DNA of 64,000 bases, from assembly GCA_030035585.1 (NCBI GenBank), contig CM057476.1:22614501-22678500 (forward strand). The letters run 5' to 3'. The notes under the pieces are model-generated. The model was not told where the DNA came from and did no database searches. It was given only the letters and a program-made list of their open reading frames with translations. The position numbers and the translations under genes are program-made. This document shows, piece by piece, positions 1 to 10,439 of this stretch; within the stretch, counting starts at the first letter, position 1, and each line of letters begins with the position of its first letter. The stretch is from Dugong dugon. Taxonomy: Eukaryota; Chordata; Mammalia; Sirenia; Dugongidae.

Positions 1-522
1 ATCACACTTAAAATGGGTGTGTTTTATCATCTGCAATTTGTATCTCATTAACTTTCTTTTTAAGCTAAAACTCACTCAAACAATTCTTTCTCTGATTACC
101 CTCTTTAATATTCGAGCCCAGGCCCTAAGCACTTTGCATCTGGATTAATGTAGTCTCCTGGGTGATTGTTCTGTCTTGGGCTCTTCCTTCTACAATTCCT
201 CCTTCATGTCTCCATGCTGGGGCCACTTCAGTAATCCTGCCCGCAGCAAGGTATGCTGCCCTTTGCTTAAATGTAGGGGAGGAAATGAACATGCATATGC
301 AAGTGTGTTTGCTCATTTATTCTTAAAATAGCTCTAGAAAGACATACAAGGAAGTGGTTATGTGAGTTACCTATGGAAAAGGGGGCCTGGTGGCTGGGGG
401 ACCGGGTGGGAGGAATATTTTCACTATATATCCTTTTGTTCCTTTGTATTTTAAATCATGTGACTGCATTACCTAACCAAGGATAAATAGAATGTAGGAA
501 ATGATAATGACTCTGCCAAGTT
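1..522. other. No recognised feature
   Basis: AT-rich sequence without a repeat I recognise and without a convincing exon. Short open frames here lack splice context. Confidence 0.5.
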
Positions 523-582
523 CGTTTATTCATTCAACAAATATTTACTGAGCATTTACCACTTACCAGGCACATAGCAGGG
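523..582 (-). mobile_element. L2/MIR 3'-end relic
   Basis: The run tattcattcaacaaatattt followed by a degenerate 'accaggcaca' is the reverse complement of the 3' tail shared by L2 LINEs and MIR SINEs. It is too short to separate the two. Confidence 0.55.
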
Positions 583-699
583 TTAGGGTGCCCACAGCCG
601 TTACTGTTTCATCAGTATCAGTGAGGATCCTTCATAAGCTGGGTGCCACAGGCTCAGTCTGCTGGTTTAGCTTTCACCTGGCTTGTCACCCACCACAAC

Positions 700-888
700 T
701 TTGCCATCAGGTTAATTCTGACTGATGGTACCCCCATGTGTTACAGAGTAGAACTGGGTTTTCTTGGTTGTAATCTTTATGGAAGCAGATCGCCAGGCCT
801 TTCTTCTATGGCACTGCTGAGTGGGTTCAAACCACTAACCTTTAGGTTAGTAGTCAAATGCAAACCATTTGCGCTACCCACGGACACT
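700..888 (-). mobile_element. Divergent AfroSINE copy
   Basis: Antisense copy of a tRNA-derived SINE with an RTE-like tail. The tail (ttgccatcaggttaattctg) is at the left and the tRNA-like head, with an eroded B box (gggttcaaacc in antisense), is at the right. The middle (gtaatctttatggaagcagatcgccagg) differs from the common AfroSINE body at 16.6 and 17.5 kb, so this is probably an older subfamily. Confidence 0.7.
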
Positions 889-1059
889 TACAGCTGGCTT
901 GTAGGAGACAGAAAACGCACTGGTTAATTACAGAGGCCCTGGCTGGCATATGATTTAGGAAAAAAACAACATCGGGGTCAATTATGCTAAAAAGGATCGC
1001 TTTCTACATACTGAAAAGACTTAAAAACCTGTGGAAGTGGCAAGGGTATCAGATAACAC

Positions 1060-1272
1060 CTCATAACTAATGTTTATTGAGCACTTAACTTTCTATGTGC
1101 CAGGCACTCTTCTAAACGCTTTACATGTATTAACTCTTGTTAACTCTCACAATAACTCTGTGAGGAAGGCACAGTTATTGGCCCCATTCTACAGATGAGG
1201 GAACAGATACAGAGAGAGCAAATAACCTGCCCAAAGTTACACAGCTAGTAAGTGGAACGACCGGGTTTGAAT
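1060..1272 (-). mobile_element. MIR SINE, near full length
   Basis: Antisense MIR. It opens with tgtttattgagcacttaac, continues through the core (ccccattctacagatgaggg) and ends near tagtaagtggaacgaccggg. MIRs are tRNA-derived, predate the placental radiation and were mobilised by L2. Confidence 0.85.
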
Positions 1273-1436
1273 AAGGTAATGACCACTCAGAACTCTCAGT
1301 TCTAACCACCTCACTCTGCTGCCTTTTAGGAAAGGGATTTATGAAATGTTCCTTTGGTCCAAAATATCTCTGTTGAAATTCTACCATTAATAAAAATGCC
1401 ATAGAATTTTACCGCTGAAAGAGAACTCAGTATTTC

Positions 1437-1938
1437 TCTTAGTTATTTAGTGTTGCTGTAACAAATACCACAAGTAGATGGCTTCAACAAACAGAATTTT
1501 ATTCTCTCACAGTCTAGGAGGCTAGAAGTCTGAATTCAGGGTACCAGCTCCAAGGGAAGGCTTTCTCTCTCTGTCAGATCTGGGGGAAGGTCTTTGTCAT
1601 CAATCTTCCCCTGCTCTAGGAGCTTCTCAGTACAGGGACCCAAAGGATGCTCTCCCCTCCTGGTGCTTCATTCTTGGTGGCAAGAGGTCTGGTCCCCCTG
1701 TCTCTCTGCTCACTTCTCTCTTTTATATCTCAAAACAGACTGACTCAAGATACAACCTAATCTTGTAGATTGAGTCCTGCCTCTAATCCTGTCTCATTAA
1801 CATCATAGAGGTAGGATTTACAACACATAGGAAAATCACATCAGATGACAAAATGGTGGACAATCACACAATATTGGGAATCATGGCCTAGCTAAGTTGA
1901 CACAAAATTTTGAGGGATACAATTCAATTCATAACAGT
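1437..1938 (-). mobile_element. MaLR-type solo LTR
   Basis: Antisense LTR. It shows the MaLR start signature in reverse (gctgtaacaaataccacaag), the block tctcacagtctaggaggctagaagtc, and the far end aatcatggcctagctaagttgacaca. That last block also occurs in the LTRs at 38.8 and 39.8 kb. No internal retroviral sequence is attached, so it is a solo LTR. Confidence 0.75.
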
Positions 1939-2350
1939 ATTCATTTGGTTCAACTCTTTTCCAAAGGGACACCATTCTGGATAATTCAGCCTGAACACTT
2001 CTGGTGATGGAAACTCACTGCAGCCAGAAGCAGTCACCTGATCACAGCCCTGATTGCCAATCAAAACAGCAAACTGTGGTCAATGCCTTCTATGTGCCAA
2101 GCACTTTGCTAGAGCATGGGGGTAAATTCTTCAGTCTATCGAGCCCAAATCTGCCTTCCTGCAGCTTCCTCCCTCTGGGTCTGTGTTCTGCTCCTTGGAA
2201 CTACACAGACTGGGTCTGTGGTCCTCTCCTCTTGGTGACAACCCTCATGAGTTTGAAGATAGCTACAAAATTCTCCTTAGCCTTTCCTCTTCACTGTTTA
2301 TTCCATCTCTTCCCATATTGAAGACCCTAGGTGAGATTCATTCCTTCCTA
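1939..2350 (-). mobile_element. L3/CR1-like LINE relic
   Basis: Blocks such as 'acacttctggtgatggaaactcactgc', 'ttcctccctctgggtctgtgttctgctcc' and 'gaagatagctacaaaattctccttag' match the antisense 3' part of the old CR1/L3 LINE. A short MIR-like piece lies near 2085-2110. It is heavily diverged, so the edges are uncertain. Confidence 0.5.
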
Positions 2351-2604
2351 TTAACAAGCTTCTGTTTTCAAATGCAAATATGGAGGACAGCACATTAAGC
2401 TTAGACTGATGCTTTGCTTCTGACGAACTGTCTTGAGAGGATGGGAGTTTTGATTTGGGGAAAGGAGTAGGGAAGGTGCATGGTTCAAGAGCGAGCCTGA
2501 GGTTTGGAGGGGTGCTGATGAAGTGTCTCTGGGCAGGCAGAAAGCAGCACAGGAATACTCAATGCCTGTTGCTAAGGAAAAGAGGACTGCCAGGAGTAGA
2601 GAGC

Positions 2605-3300
2605 AGTGATAGTGATTAACATTTGTTGAGCACTAGTAACTTTAAAGTGTTGAAAAGCAAAGATGTCACTTTGAGGACTAAGGTTTGCCTAATCCAAGCC
2701 ATAATATTTTTAATCACCTCATGTGCATGTGAAAGCTGGACAATGAATAAGGAAGACCAAAGAAGAACTGACACCTTTGAATTATGGTGTTGGTGAAGAA
2801 TATTGAATATACCATGGACTGCCAGAAGAATGAACAAGTCTGTCTTGGAAGAAGTACAGCCAGAATGCTCCTTGGAAGCAAGGATGGTGAGACTTCATCT
2901 CATGTACTTTGGACACGTTATCAGGAGGGACCAGTCCCTGAGAAGGACATCATGCTTAGTAAGGTAGAGGGTCATCAAAAAAGAGGAAGACCCTCGACAA
3001 GATGGATTGACAAAGTGGCTGCAACCATGGGCTCAAACACAGCAATGACTGTGAGGATGGCGCAGGACCGTGGACAGTGTTTCATTCTGTTGTACGCAGG
3101 GTCACCATGAGTCAGAACCGACTCGAAGGCACCTAACAACAACAGTGACTACGCGTGCTGGGCAGTCTGCTTAAATCCTTTAATCCTCACAACAGGCTAT
3201 AAGGTAGATAGTATTATTATCCACATTTTACAGATTGAGTAAACTGAGGGTAAGAGAGGTGAAATAACTTGTCTAGAAAATGGCTGTCAGGTTTTGAACA
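2605..3300 (-). mobile_element. MIR SINE split by an RTE insertion
   Basis: The left half (attaacatttgttgagcact) ends at about 2634. The rest (gctgggcagtctgcttaaat through ttttacagattgagtaaac) resumes at about 3146. The intervening 511 bases are an RTE 3' fragment, so the MIR is older than that insertion. Confidence 0.75.
2635..3145 (+). mobile_element. RTE (BovB-type) LINE 3' fragment
   Basis: 5'-truncated copy encoding the end of the RTE ORF. Legible blocks are 'CLGRSTARMLLGSKDGE', 'HVLWTRYQEGP', 'KDIMLSKVEG' and 'KRGRPSTRWIDKVA', which follow the BovB C-terminal layout (CW...R...W, then EYSLE, YFGH, RRxDSLEK). It ends in the tail gagtcagaaccgactcgaagg and an (aac)n run. Frameshifts and substitutions show it is dead. 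Confidence 0.85.
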
Positions 3301-3687
3301 CAGTAGATTTTTCTTAACTACTTTGTTAAAAGGAAGATGGAAAACTGAAAACTATCTTTGTCTACTCACCCTAGAGATGATTAGTGATTATCCAAATTGA
3401 ACTCAGATGCCTCAGACTTCTCCAGCCTTCAGGAGTTATGCTTTCCTTTAATTCCCAAATCACAGCTCCAAAAAGTCCACTCTTATACCTGGCTTCTGTC
3501 TCTTAAGTATTTGAGTCCCCACAGAATGCTTACATGCTCCACCAGCACGTCCTAGATGTTTCTGGTTATCTTAACCAGCCTACCTCTCCACTCGTCACAG
3601 GGAAACCCTTGTACCGCTGGACCTCACGGTGAAGTTAAGGCCAGACTAAATGTTTATTGAAGGCTCAGGGATAAAATAATGGAATTA

Positions 3688-3905
3688 TCCAGGGCTTCCA
3701 ACGTTTGTTTGAACCCCTGCTGGGAATTTGCATTTCTAACAAGTTCCCAGGAAGTTATACATAAGAATCACCTGGCCATCTTGTTAAAATGTAGATTTCT
3801 GATTCCGTATATCTGTGGAGGGAATGCAAATTCTCATCAGGGAACTTGTTAGAAATGAAAATTCTCAGCAGGGGTTTGAATTGGACGGAACTGGTTTGAA
3901 GCCCT
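3688..3905. mobile_element. MER5A-like hAT relic, inverted arrangement
   Basis: Both ends carry the MER5A core 'gcatttctaacaagttcc'. The left arm (3688-3751) reads plus and the right arm (about 3835-3905) reads minus. The arms pair over roughly 55-60 bases, including gaacccctgctg against cagcaggggttt, so the locus can form a hairpin. Confidence 0.65.
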
Positions 3906-4009
3906 GAATAGCACAGGCAAAGAGCCTGAAGCTGAGTAGATCAGCCTATTCCCAGGACTACTGGCCAAGTCATTTTCAAGGGTCCCCTATAGAGACCTCC
4001 CTAGCCACC

Positions 4010-4041
4010 CCAACCACCACCACCACCACACACACACACTC
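4010..4041 (+). repeat. (CCA)n/(CA)n microsatellite
   Basis: A short accaccaccacc run passes directly into cacacacacaca. Confidence 0.9.
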
Positions 4042-4150
4042 AGCCAGGAGTACTTGTGGCCCACCTCTCCTACAAGAGTCAATCTCAACAACTTTGACAC
4101 TCCCAGAAAGTAAAACCCTATTTTAGAGATGTACTGCACCCAGAAGTACT

Positions 4151-4521
4151 ATGATGGCTTGTGTGTTGCTGATTCTGGAAGCTATGTCACCAGTATTTCC
4201 AATACCAGCAGCATTACCCATGGTGGACAGGTTTCAGCAGAGCTTCCAGACTAAGACAGACCAGGAAGGAAGGCCTAGCATTCTACTTCTGAAAATTCGC
4301 CAGTGAAAACCCTATGGATCACAACAGAATACTGTCCGATGTAGTACTGGAAGATGAGCCCCCTAAGGTGGAAGGCACTCAGAATACACGGTGGCCACAA
4401 CAATGGACTCAAGCATATTAATGATTGTGAAGACGGCGCACGACCAGGCAAGATTTTGTTCTGTTGTACACTGGGTCACCATGAGTTGGAGCCGACTCCA
4501 TGGCAACTAACAACAGTAACA
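4151..4521 (+). mobile_element. Non-autonomous RTE-derived SINE, head missing
   Basis: The body (acaggtttcagcagagcttc, then gccagtgaaaaccctatgga) is the same as in the minus-strand element at 8841-9179. The 3' end is an RTE tail (gtcaccatgagttggagccg then ctaacaacag). The tRNA-like head seen in the 8.8-kb copy is absent, so this copy is 5'-truncated. Confidence 0.75.
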
Positions 4522-6009
4522 ATGCTCCCAGGGAGAAGGAGGCTTTTTACACTGTGTGAGCAGATTAGCTCCTAGCACCTCAAGTCCCTTGATTTCTGCA
4601 TAGGATCTTAGCTTTACCATTGGATAACCAAAAGACCCATTAATTAAAACTTTTTTCTTAAAACCAAAACAATAATGTCCTCAATAGTGTCCTAGTCTCT
4701 ACAGAAACTGAAAACTGTATATTAAGTTTTAGCCAGGGCCTCATTACACAAATCACACTTAAAATATTACCCTTTTAAAAAAAACAAACTAGTAGTTTCT
4801 AAGGAGGATATATTTGGGACAAACAAAGCCATTTCTCACTCGTATAGGACCTAGAATCTTCCAACTTGGAGGACCTTGCCTTAACTCTTCAAGAGATCAG
4901 TGAAGTTTCATTTTATCATTTGGGTCCTCCTTCCAAATGATGATGATTAGAACTGAGAATTATTTTTACTATACAAATCTATGGAAACCTCTAAATAGCC
5001 AATACCGTTGGATTTAAAACCATAAATTGAAAATTGGCTCTACTAGTTCGTGGAATTTAAAAACACGTACACAACTTTGAATTCATGTGAAGGCAACTTT
5101 GACATGATGACTATTTCCAGCCTCTTCCTGGCAGAGGTGAGCTGGAGAATGAAAGAACCCAAACACCAGAGGGACCTGAGAGAGGGGAAATGAAGGTGCA
5201 GTTTCCGTGCCTGGCTTCAAAGGCGGGCGGCAATCACAAACCTAACACATCTCTTTCCAGCTAGACCAACTTTCTGTAAAGGCAGAAAAACCCCAAACAG
5301 CGAATTCAAATTTCTCTTGCATAATTTTTAATTTAACAATGTCCCACTTTCCAAGCTATTGCCATCTGCTCTTTGTAATCACACTGATGAATCAAATGCA
5401 GTCAGGGGGAGGGAATGACTAGTCTAGTACAACTCAGTCTTCTCAGCTTGGGGTCTAGGTTTTCATTCTTCTTACTGAAGTTCCAGCTCCCTCATGCACT
5501 TGTGTTTATTCATTCCATTAAGTGCAGAAATGAACAGACAAAAGATTTCTTTCTCCCTAATAAATCAGTCAATAAATAGAACTGAATATCCTCCAATCTT
5601 GCTAGCTGATTGCATATATGAGCTATGCTGGGTAAAATCAGCTAGTTCGTATTTCCATAGTTATCAGATCCTCTGGATAAGAGATCTCCTCCCCTGTATG
5701 TCCAGCCAAGGTCCCAGCCACTTCTCTCTGCTGCTTCTTCCATCACTGCATCAGAGATATGCATTCCAGCTATTGTTGAGGAAGGAGGTATTAATAAAGA
5801 ATAAAATCATAACAGAAATTTTCTAGACAGATTCAGATTTTAGATTGACTTAAAGACTCTATCAACCTCAGGCTAAGTTTAGGAAAATTATAAATGTAGA
5901 TTGAAAGCTAAATTCCCCCTTTAAACAAAACGGTTCTTTTTGAAATTCAGGTTAACTAATTACTCCAGATAACAAATTCGCTTTGAGAGACAAAGGCTCC
6001 TAGTCTTTG
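4522..6009. other. Mostly unassigned sequence
   Basis: No repeat family recognised. A 110-codon open frame at 5494-5826 has no splice or composition support. This is one of the longer non-repetitive blocks and could hold conserved noncoding DNA that only an alignment would show. Confidence 0.4.
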
Positions 6010-6245
6010 TAAAAAAGCTCCTTTGTGTTCAAACCACTGCAGTGATAGTAAGCTCACTTTCTCACAAGGTAGCCCATTTCAAAATTCTGACAACTTGTGG
6101 AGTTAAAAAGCTCCTCCTTATACAGAGTCAAATTGACCTCCTGTAGCTTTCCCCAGTTTCGTTTTGGATCTGCCCTCTGGAGAGACACAGAACAAGCCTA
6201 ATCCCTCTACTAGACGGCTAATCTCTTTAAGTGATTCTCTTAAAA
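6010..6245 (-). mobile_element. L3/CR1-like LINE relic
   Basis: Blocks 'gttaaaaagctcctccttatacagagtcaaa', 'gatctgccctctggagagacacagaacaagcc' and 'taatccctctactagac' match the antisense L3/CR1 3' region that also occurs near 2.2 and 57.0 kb. Confidence 0.6.
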
Positions 6246-6592
6246 GAAATTGTGATGACTCAGGCTACAATTCTCTCATGGATATAATAAACCCAATGCC
6301 TTTCCCCTCCTTTTAGTGGCAGAACAAGTGTATGCGAGTACAGTTAATATGCTGGGAAAGGGGAACTGCTCCTCCCCGGAAGTCCTGGTGCTACAGCCCA
6401 ACTCAAGACCCCACTTTGTAGGCCACCCCTGGGCAATCAGAAATGGATGAGTGTCTGGGAAGGGGAGGTGCTGGAAAGGCCAGTTCCCTTGGATCTTCTT
6501 CTCTGTTGCTATCAAACCCAGCCTTCTGCTGGCTAACGTCCACATTTGTTATTTGGCCCCAGAGATTCTCCTCTTCATCTAGGTCAGAGGTC

Positions 6593-6752
6593 ACAGGTTC
6601 TCAATCTTTTATGTGCAGAAGAACAGGGCAGTTTTCCACAGGGCTGCACCCCCTGAGATTTTGGTTTAGTAGAAATGAGGCAGGCCTAGTAATCTGTATT
6701 TTAACAAGCACTCCGGTGCTAATGTCCTTGCTACACTTTGAGAAACACACAT
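6593..6752 (+). mobile_element. MER5A hAT MITE
   Basis: It starts acaggttctcaatcttttatg and ends acactttgagaaacaca, the two inverted termini of MER5A. The interior 'ctgagattttggtttagtagaaatgaggc' and 'taatctgtattttaacaagcact' also fit. Non-autonomous and ancient. Confidence 0.8.
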
Positions 6753-7674
6753 CTAAGTAAATAAACTTGTTTGGAAAAAAAAAGTGGAGCAGAAAAAAAC
6801 ATTGCATTTTGGTTTTATTTAGTCATAAAGCACACATACTTAACATCATTTATCTTAGTCCTATCCATTTAAATTATTAAATTCCACGTTATATAAACAA
6901 TAAAAATAACACTTTATGTCATTTATTATTCATCTAATGCTAATCATTAAGCCTATCAAACTTCTTTTAGAGTAAGGACGGGTCTAACAGCATCATCTGC
7001 AGACTGATAACTGGAAAGGTTTCTCAGGAAGCATCTAATATCAGCCTTAAGAAGCGAGCCAGGCTCCTGAACTGCAGCATATTCCCCTGCCCTAAATTAG
7101 CTGACAGACAGGCCTTGGGCCAGAGTTGAGGAAATTTACATGGAGAGTACCTTTTGGTCCAACACTTAGCTGATCAACCTCTGTCTGAAGTTAACACATA
7201 AATCAGACCTGGATAAGCACCACCACACACATCCTATGCAATTCTGTGGGAGTTCTAACAAGGCTATAAAAGGATTCTAGTGCACAGGTTACAAGTTAAA
7301 ACATTTCACAGTAGTCTAAATGCCTAGGGAGTTTAATTATGCAAAGAAAACCCTTCTTTCCTTTGAGAACAGCTTATTTCTTTTCAAAAGAGCTGCTGCG
7401 GTTCTTTTAGAAACATAAAGGGTGTCTCATTTCTAACTCAGCCTCGAAGTAATGCTATCCCAAGGCAGCTCCAGTGACCTTGTTTCTTTGCGGCAAAGAG
7501 AGCCTGTGTCCTACGGAGTAATTTAGCACTTAGTAAACTGACTAAAAAAGTTAAGCAACAAATCCATAAAAAGGTTTTGGTGACAGGAACTTACTTTCCT
7601 GCTAAAATACTTCACGCATGCTTGTTGCAAAATAAAATTACTTTTAAATAAATGTAGTGAAGCGAAGGCATCTT
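6753..7674. other. Unassigned; possible 3'UTR of a minus-strand gene
   Basis: No repeat recognised. If the ORF at 7675-7779 is a real terminal exon, this stretch would be its 3'UTR. A minus-strand AATAAA occurs at the stop codon (complement near 7674-7679) and others near 6814 and 6922. Nothing here proves transcription. Confidence 0.3.
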
Positions 7675-7779
7675 TTATTTTCTATTAGGAATGAAGACTT
7701 TCACTGGCTCGCTGACCTTCCTCTTCTTCCTGGAGCTCTCTGAACTCTGCTGACTGTACACAAAATCCATTCTTTCAAT
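7675..7779 (-). CDS. Candidate terminal coding exon, unidentified gene
   Basis: On the minus strand a pyrimidine-rich tract ends in gattctcacag immediately before an open frame of 34 codons closed by TAA. The peptide starts IERMDFVYS, has a serine/glutamine stretch, then a basic NLS-like RKKRKV, and ends [11 protein letters not shown]. The segment is more GC-rich than its flanks, has ordinary mammalian codon choice and lies in non-repetitive DNA. I cannot name the gene. Chance acceptor-plus-ORF pairs of this size are common in 64 kb, and no upstream exon was found. Confidence 0.33.
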   Translation of the reverse strand: MERMDFVYSQQSSESSRKKRKVSEPVKVFIPNRK

Positions 7780-8537
7780 CTGTGAGAATCACCAGAGAGA
7801 GACACGATTCAGCTGAAAATTTGACATCTGCACAAGGCACACACAAGACAGGCAGACCACGCATTAATCCCTCTAGCTGTATAACGGATCCAAACCTGCT
7901 TTCCCGTGGGCTGGTTTGGCCCTACACTAGGGCCCTGATGCCAGTATCAGAGTCTTGTATTCCAAGTTTCAGGAGCTGAGGGCCACTGGAGGCAGCCAAC
8001 TTCAGGGACAGCTTCTTGGCTCTCTCTAGTGAATTTAGCATATCCAACTCGTGAGGGAAGGGTTGTCAAGGTGTGGGGCCAAGGAGCAATTAAGGGTCAG
8101 GAGAGATCTCGGGCACTGATTGCTTTAGAGGCAAATATAACTTAAGTCCCAATTTCAGTTAGCAGAGACATGCAGCCTTGCCTTTTCTATCATATGTTCA
8201 GATTAGTAAATTAGGAGGGACCATGGCCCTTCTGATTGGAGGGAAGTATATATTATTGATTAATGGGAAGATTAGTGAACCACCATATACATCTATATTA
8301 TATGCTTATAATATATATTTCACCATTGGGCTCAGCTTTGTTAAAGATTTTAGAATTTATTTTTGCTTAACTGAATCAACAGTTTGGTGTATTATACTCT
8401 GTCAGACAATCCCTAATCCTTGAATTCCAAGATATATATAGAGGACATTTTCATATTTTCCAGCCACTAGATAGGAGGAAAAGTTTTTCCATGTCCTCTA
8501 TTCTTTCTCTGGTAGGAGAATGAAATAAGATATAATA
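7780..8537. other. No recognised feature
   Basis: If the 7.7-kb exon is real, this is the start of its last intron. The polypyrimidine tract adjoins 7781. The rest is AT-rich and unassigned. Confidence 0.4.
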
Positions 8538-8575
8538 CACACACACACACACATATACATATATGTATGTATTTT
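8538..8575 (+). repeat. (CA)n/(TA)n microsatellite
   Basis: About nine CA dinucleotides followed by alternating atacatatatgtatgta. Confidence 0.9.
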
Positions 8576-8840
8576 TAAAGCAAGACTTGTCAGAATATCT
8601 AGTAGAGGCTCCCACATTACGATCTTTTTTTTTTCTTTTGATATAGCTGCAAGTTGTTATTATTGATATGCTATTACTACAAAATAGTGGGAATGTCAAT
8701 AAAGAATTTAAGTACCATTTAGAACCAAAGATTGGGTCTGAAAATGGCTAATTTAAAACCAGTTTATACTTTAGCTTTAGAAAGCAGTTAAATTCCTGAT
8801 CTCAGGAACCACAAATTTCCTTTGGTTTAAACCAAGACAT

Positions 8841-9179
8841 GTTGTTGTTAGCTACCGCTGAGTGGGCCCTTGACTCATGGTGACCTCATGCACAACAGAA
8901 CAAAATGCTGCCCACTGCTGTGCCATCATCCTGATTGGTTGTGGATTGGACAATTGTGATCATGAGATTTTCACTGGCTGATTTTCAGAAGTTGATTGCC
9001 AGGTCTTCCTATTCCATCTTAGTCTGGAAGCTCCGCTGAAACCTGTTCCAGATCACAGCAACATGTAAGCTTCCACTGACAGAGGGGTGGTGGGTGTGCA
9101 TGAGGTGCCTTGGCTGGAATCAAACCCAGGTCTCCCACATGGAAGGCAAGAATCCTACCACTGAACCACTTCTGCCCCT
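8841..9179 (-). mobile_element. SINE with tRNA-Gly-like head and RTE tail
   Basis: Read on the minus strand, the first ~72 bases look like tRNA-Gly(GCC). The A box is tggttcagtgg (9158-9168) and the B box is ggtttgattcc (9116-9126), with ttgcc at the anticodon position. The body matches the copy at 4151-4521. The 3' end is the RTE tail (gtcaccatgagtcaagg, then ctaacaacaac). Imperfect direct repeats (taaaccaagac, taagccaagaa) flank it. The A and B boxes are internal Pol III promoter elements of the SINE, not of a cellular tRNA. Confidence 0.8.
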
Positions 9180-10439
9180 AAGCCAAGAAGACTTGGACTA
9201 TTTTAACAGACTATTTAAATTTTTTTAATTTAAAAGTTTTAAACAGTAAAAGTCTGAGAAAATAAATGAAGCTGCTTACCAAATAACTGGTTTGCTTATA
9301 CAGGTAAAAATTTGAAATAGCTTGCTCTAAAGGAGAGGAAACAGCAACATAAAAACCCAAAGCACAAAAATAAACTTCTTTATCTAGGAGATGAATCTGT
9401 TATGGTTTGGTTATAAGAAAAAAATACTTGGTAAAATGTAGTTTGTCAAACAATGTTGCTTGGGTGTGTTTTCTATCTGAACCAAATTATCCTCACTTCT
9501 TTCAAATCTGGGTACACTGGGAAGAACAGAAAATGGGTGTATAAATTCTCGAATGACGAAGTTGGTCTGCTGGTTTAATACTTTTGTCCCCTTTTTCTTC
9601 TATTGCTCAGTAAATAGAGTTTTATTACAAGTTTCAGAATTGCAATTTTATTGCAATGAGTTAGTCAAAACATCTTCAATAATGTACACAATTTCAAGGC
9701 AACCAGTGAGGTCTGGGAATTCTCAATGGTTTACAGAAACCAGTGGGTTCTAAAGCAAATATGTTATTATTAGTCAGGGGATGCTTCCTAACGTAGATTA
9801 AGTGAACTGCATAAGCCAACAAATTTATCCATACCAAGGAACATCTGAGAAACATTTTTCAGGTGTATTCTAACTGGCTGAGTTTGCACATTTGATGACA
9901 AAGCCAACCAGCCAAGCAAAGGGCCAGCAATCAGCAGGCTAGACAGATTACCTGGATGATTTGAGCTACATCAGATAACTACATCAAAGAACTTCTACTA
10001 CAGTTTGTTATATTTTCTTAAAATATAGCTTTTAAAATGTTTCTTGTATACTTATTAACAAGAAGCTACTATGATTCATTCACCCGTAGAGCCTAAGGAG
10101 TAAAGCATCTAGACGTGTGTCTGAAAAAAGCCCTGAAGACACGTGTTCTGCTGTATGAAATTTCCCTACTTTCCATTTTTGGTTTGAGAAGCCAAAGCTT
10201 TAGGCTTTGCCTAAAGCACAGATGGCCAGCTGACTAAGTAGCAGTATTTGAGCAGCACTGGAAGGGGTCCCTCATTCCAAACAACTCCTTCATTTATTAC
10301 TTTATTCATTCTTCTTTGTTTGTAATGCTTGTTATTTGAATGTTGTCACAGAGTTCTATCTTTGTTGTCTTTTCTCCTCATCCTCCACACTCTCTGGATG
10401 ACTCAGTGACTCCTAGGAATCAATTACCATTAATAAGCA
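9180..10439. other. Mostly unassigned sequence
   Basis: No recognised family. A perfect small hairpin (gctttaggc, ttt, gcctaaagc) sits near 10196-10216. The left part is A/T-rich. Confidence 0.4.

Noticed and set aside
2784..3110. 108-codon plus-strand frame
   Set aside because: RTE LINE C-terminal coding remnant, out of frame in its neighbours.
7692..7754. Plus-strand 20-codon frame [20 protein letters not shown] resembling a signal peptide
   Set aside because: It is the complement of the stronger minus-strand candidate exon and stops after 20 codons.
9107..9178. tRNA-Gly-like sequence on the minus strand
   Set aside because: It is the head of a SINE with an RTE tail and flanking direct repeats; mismatched stems make a functional tRNA unlikely.
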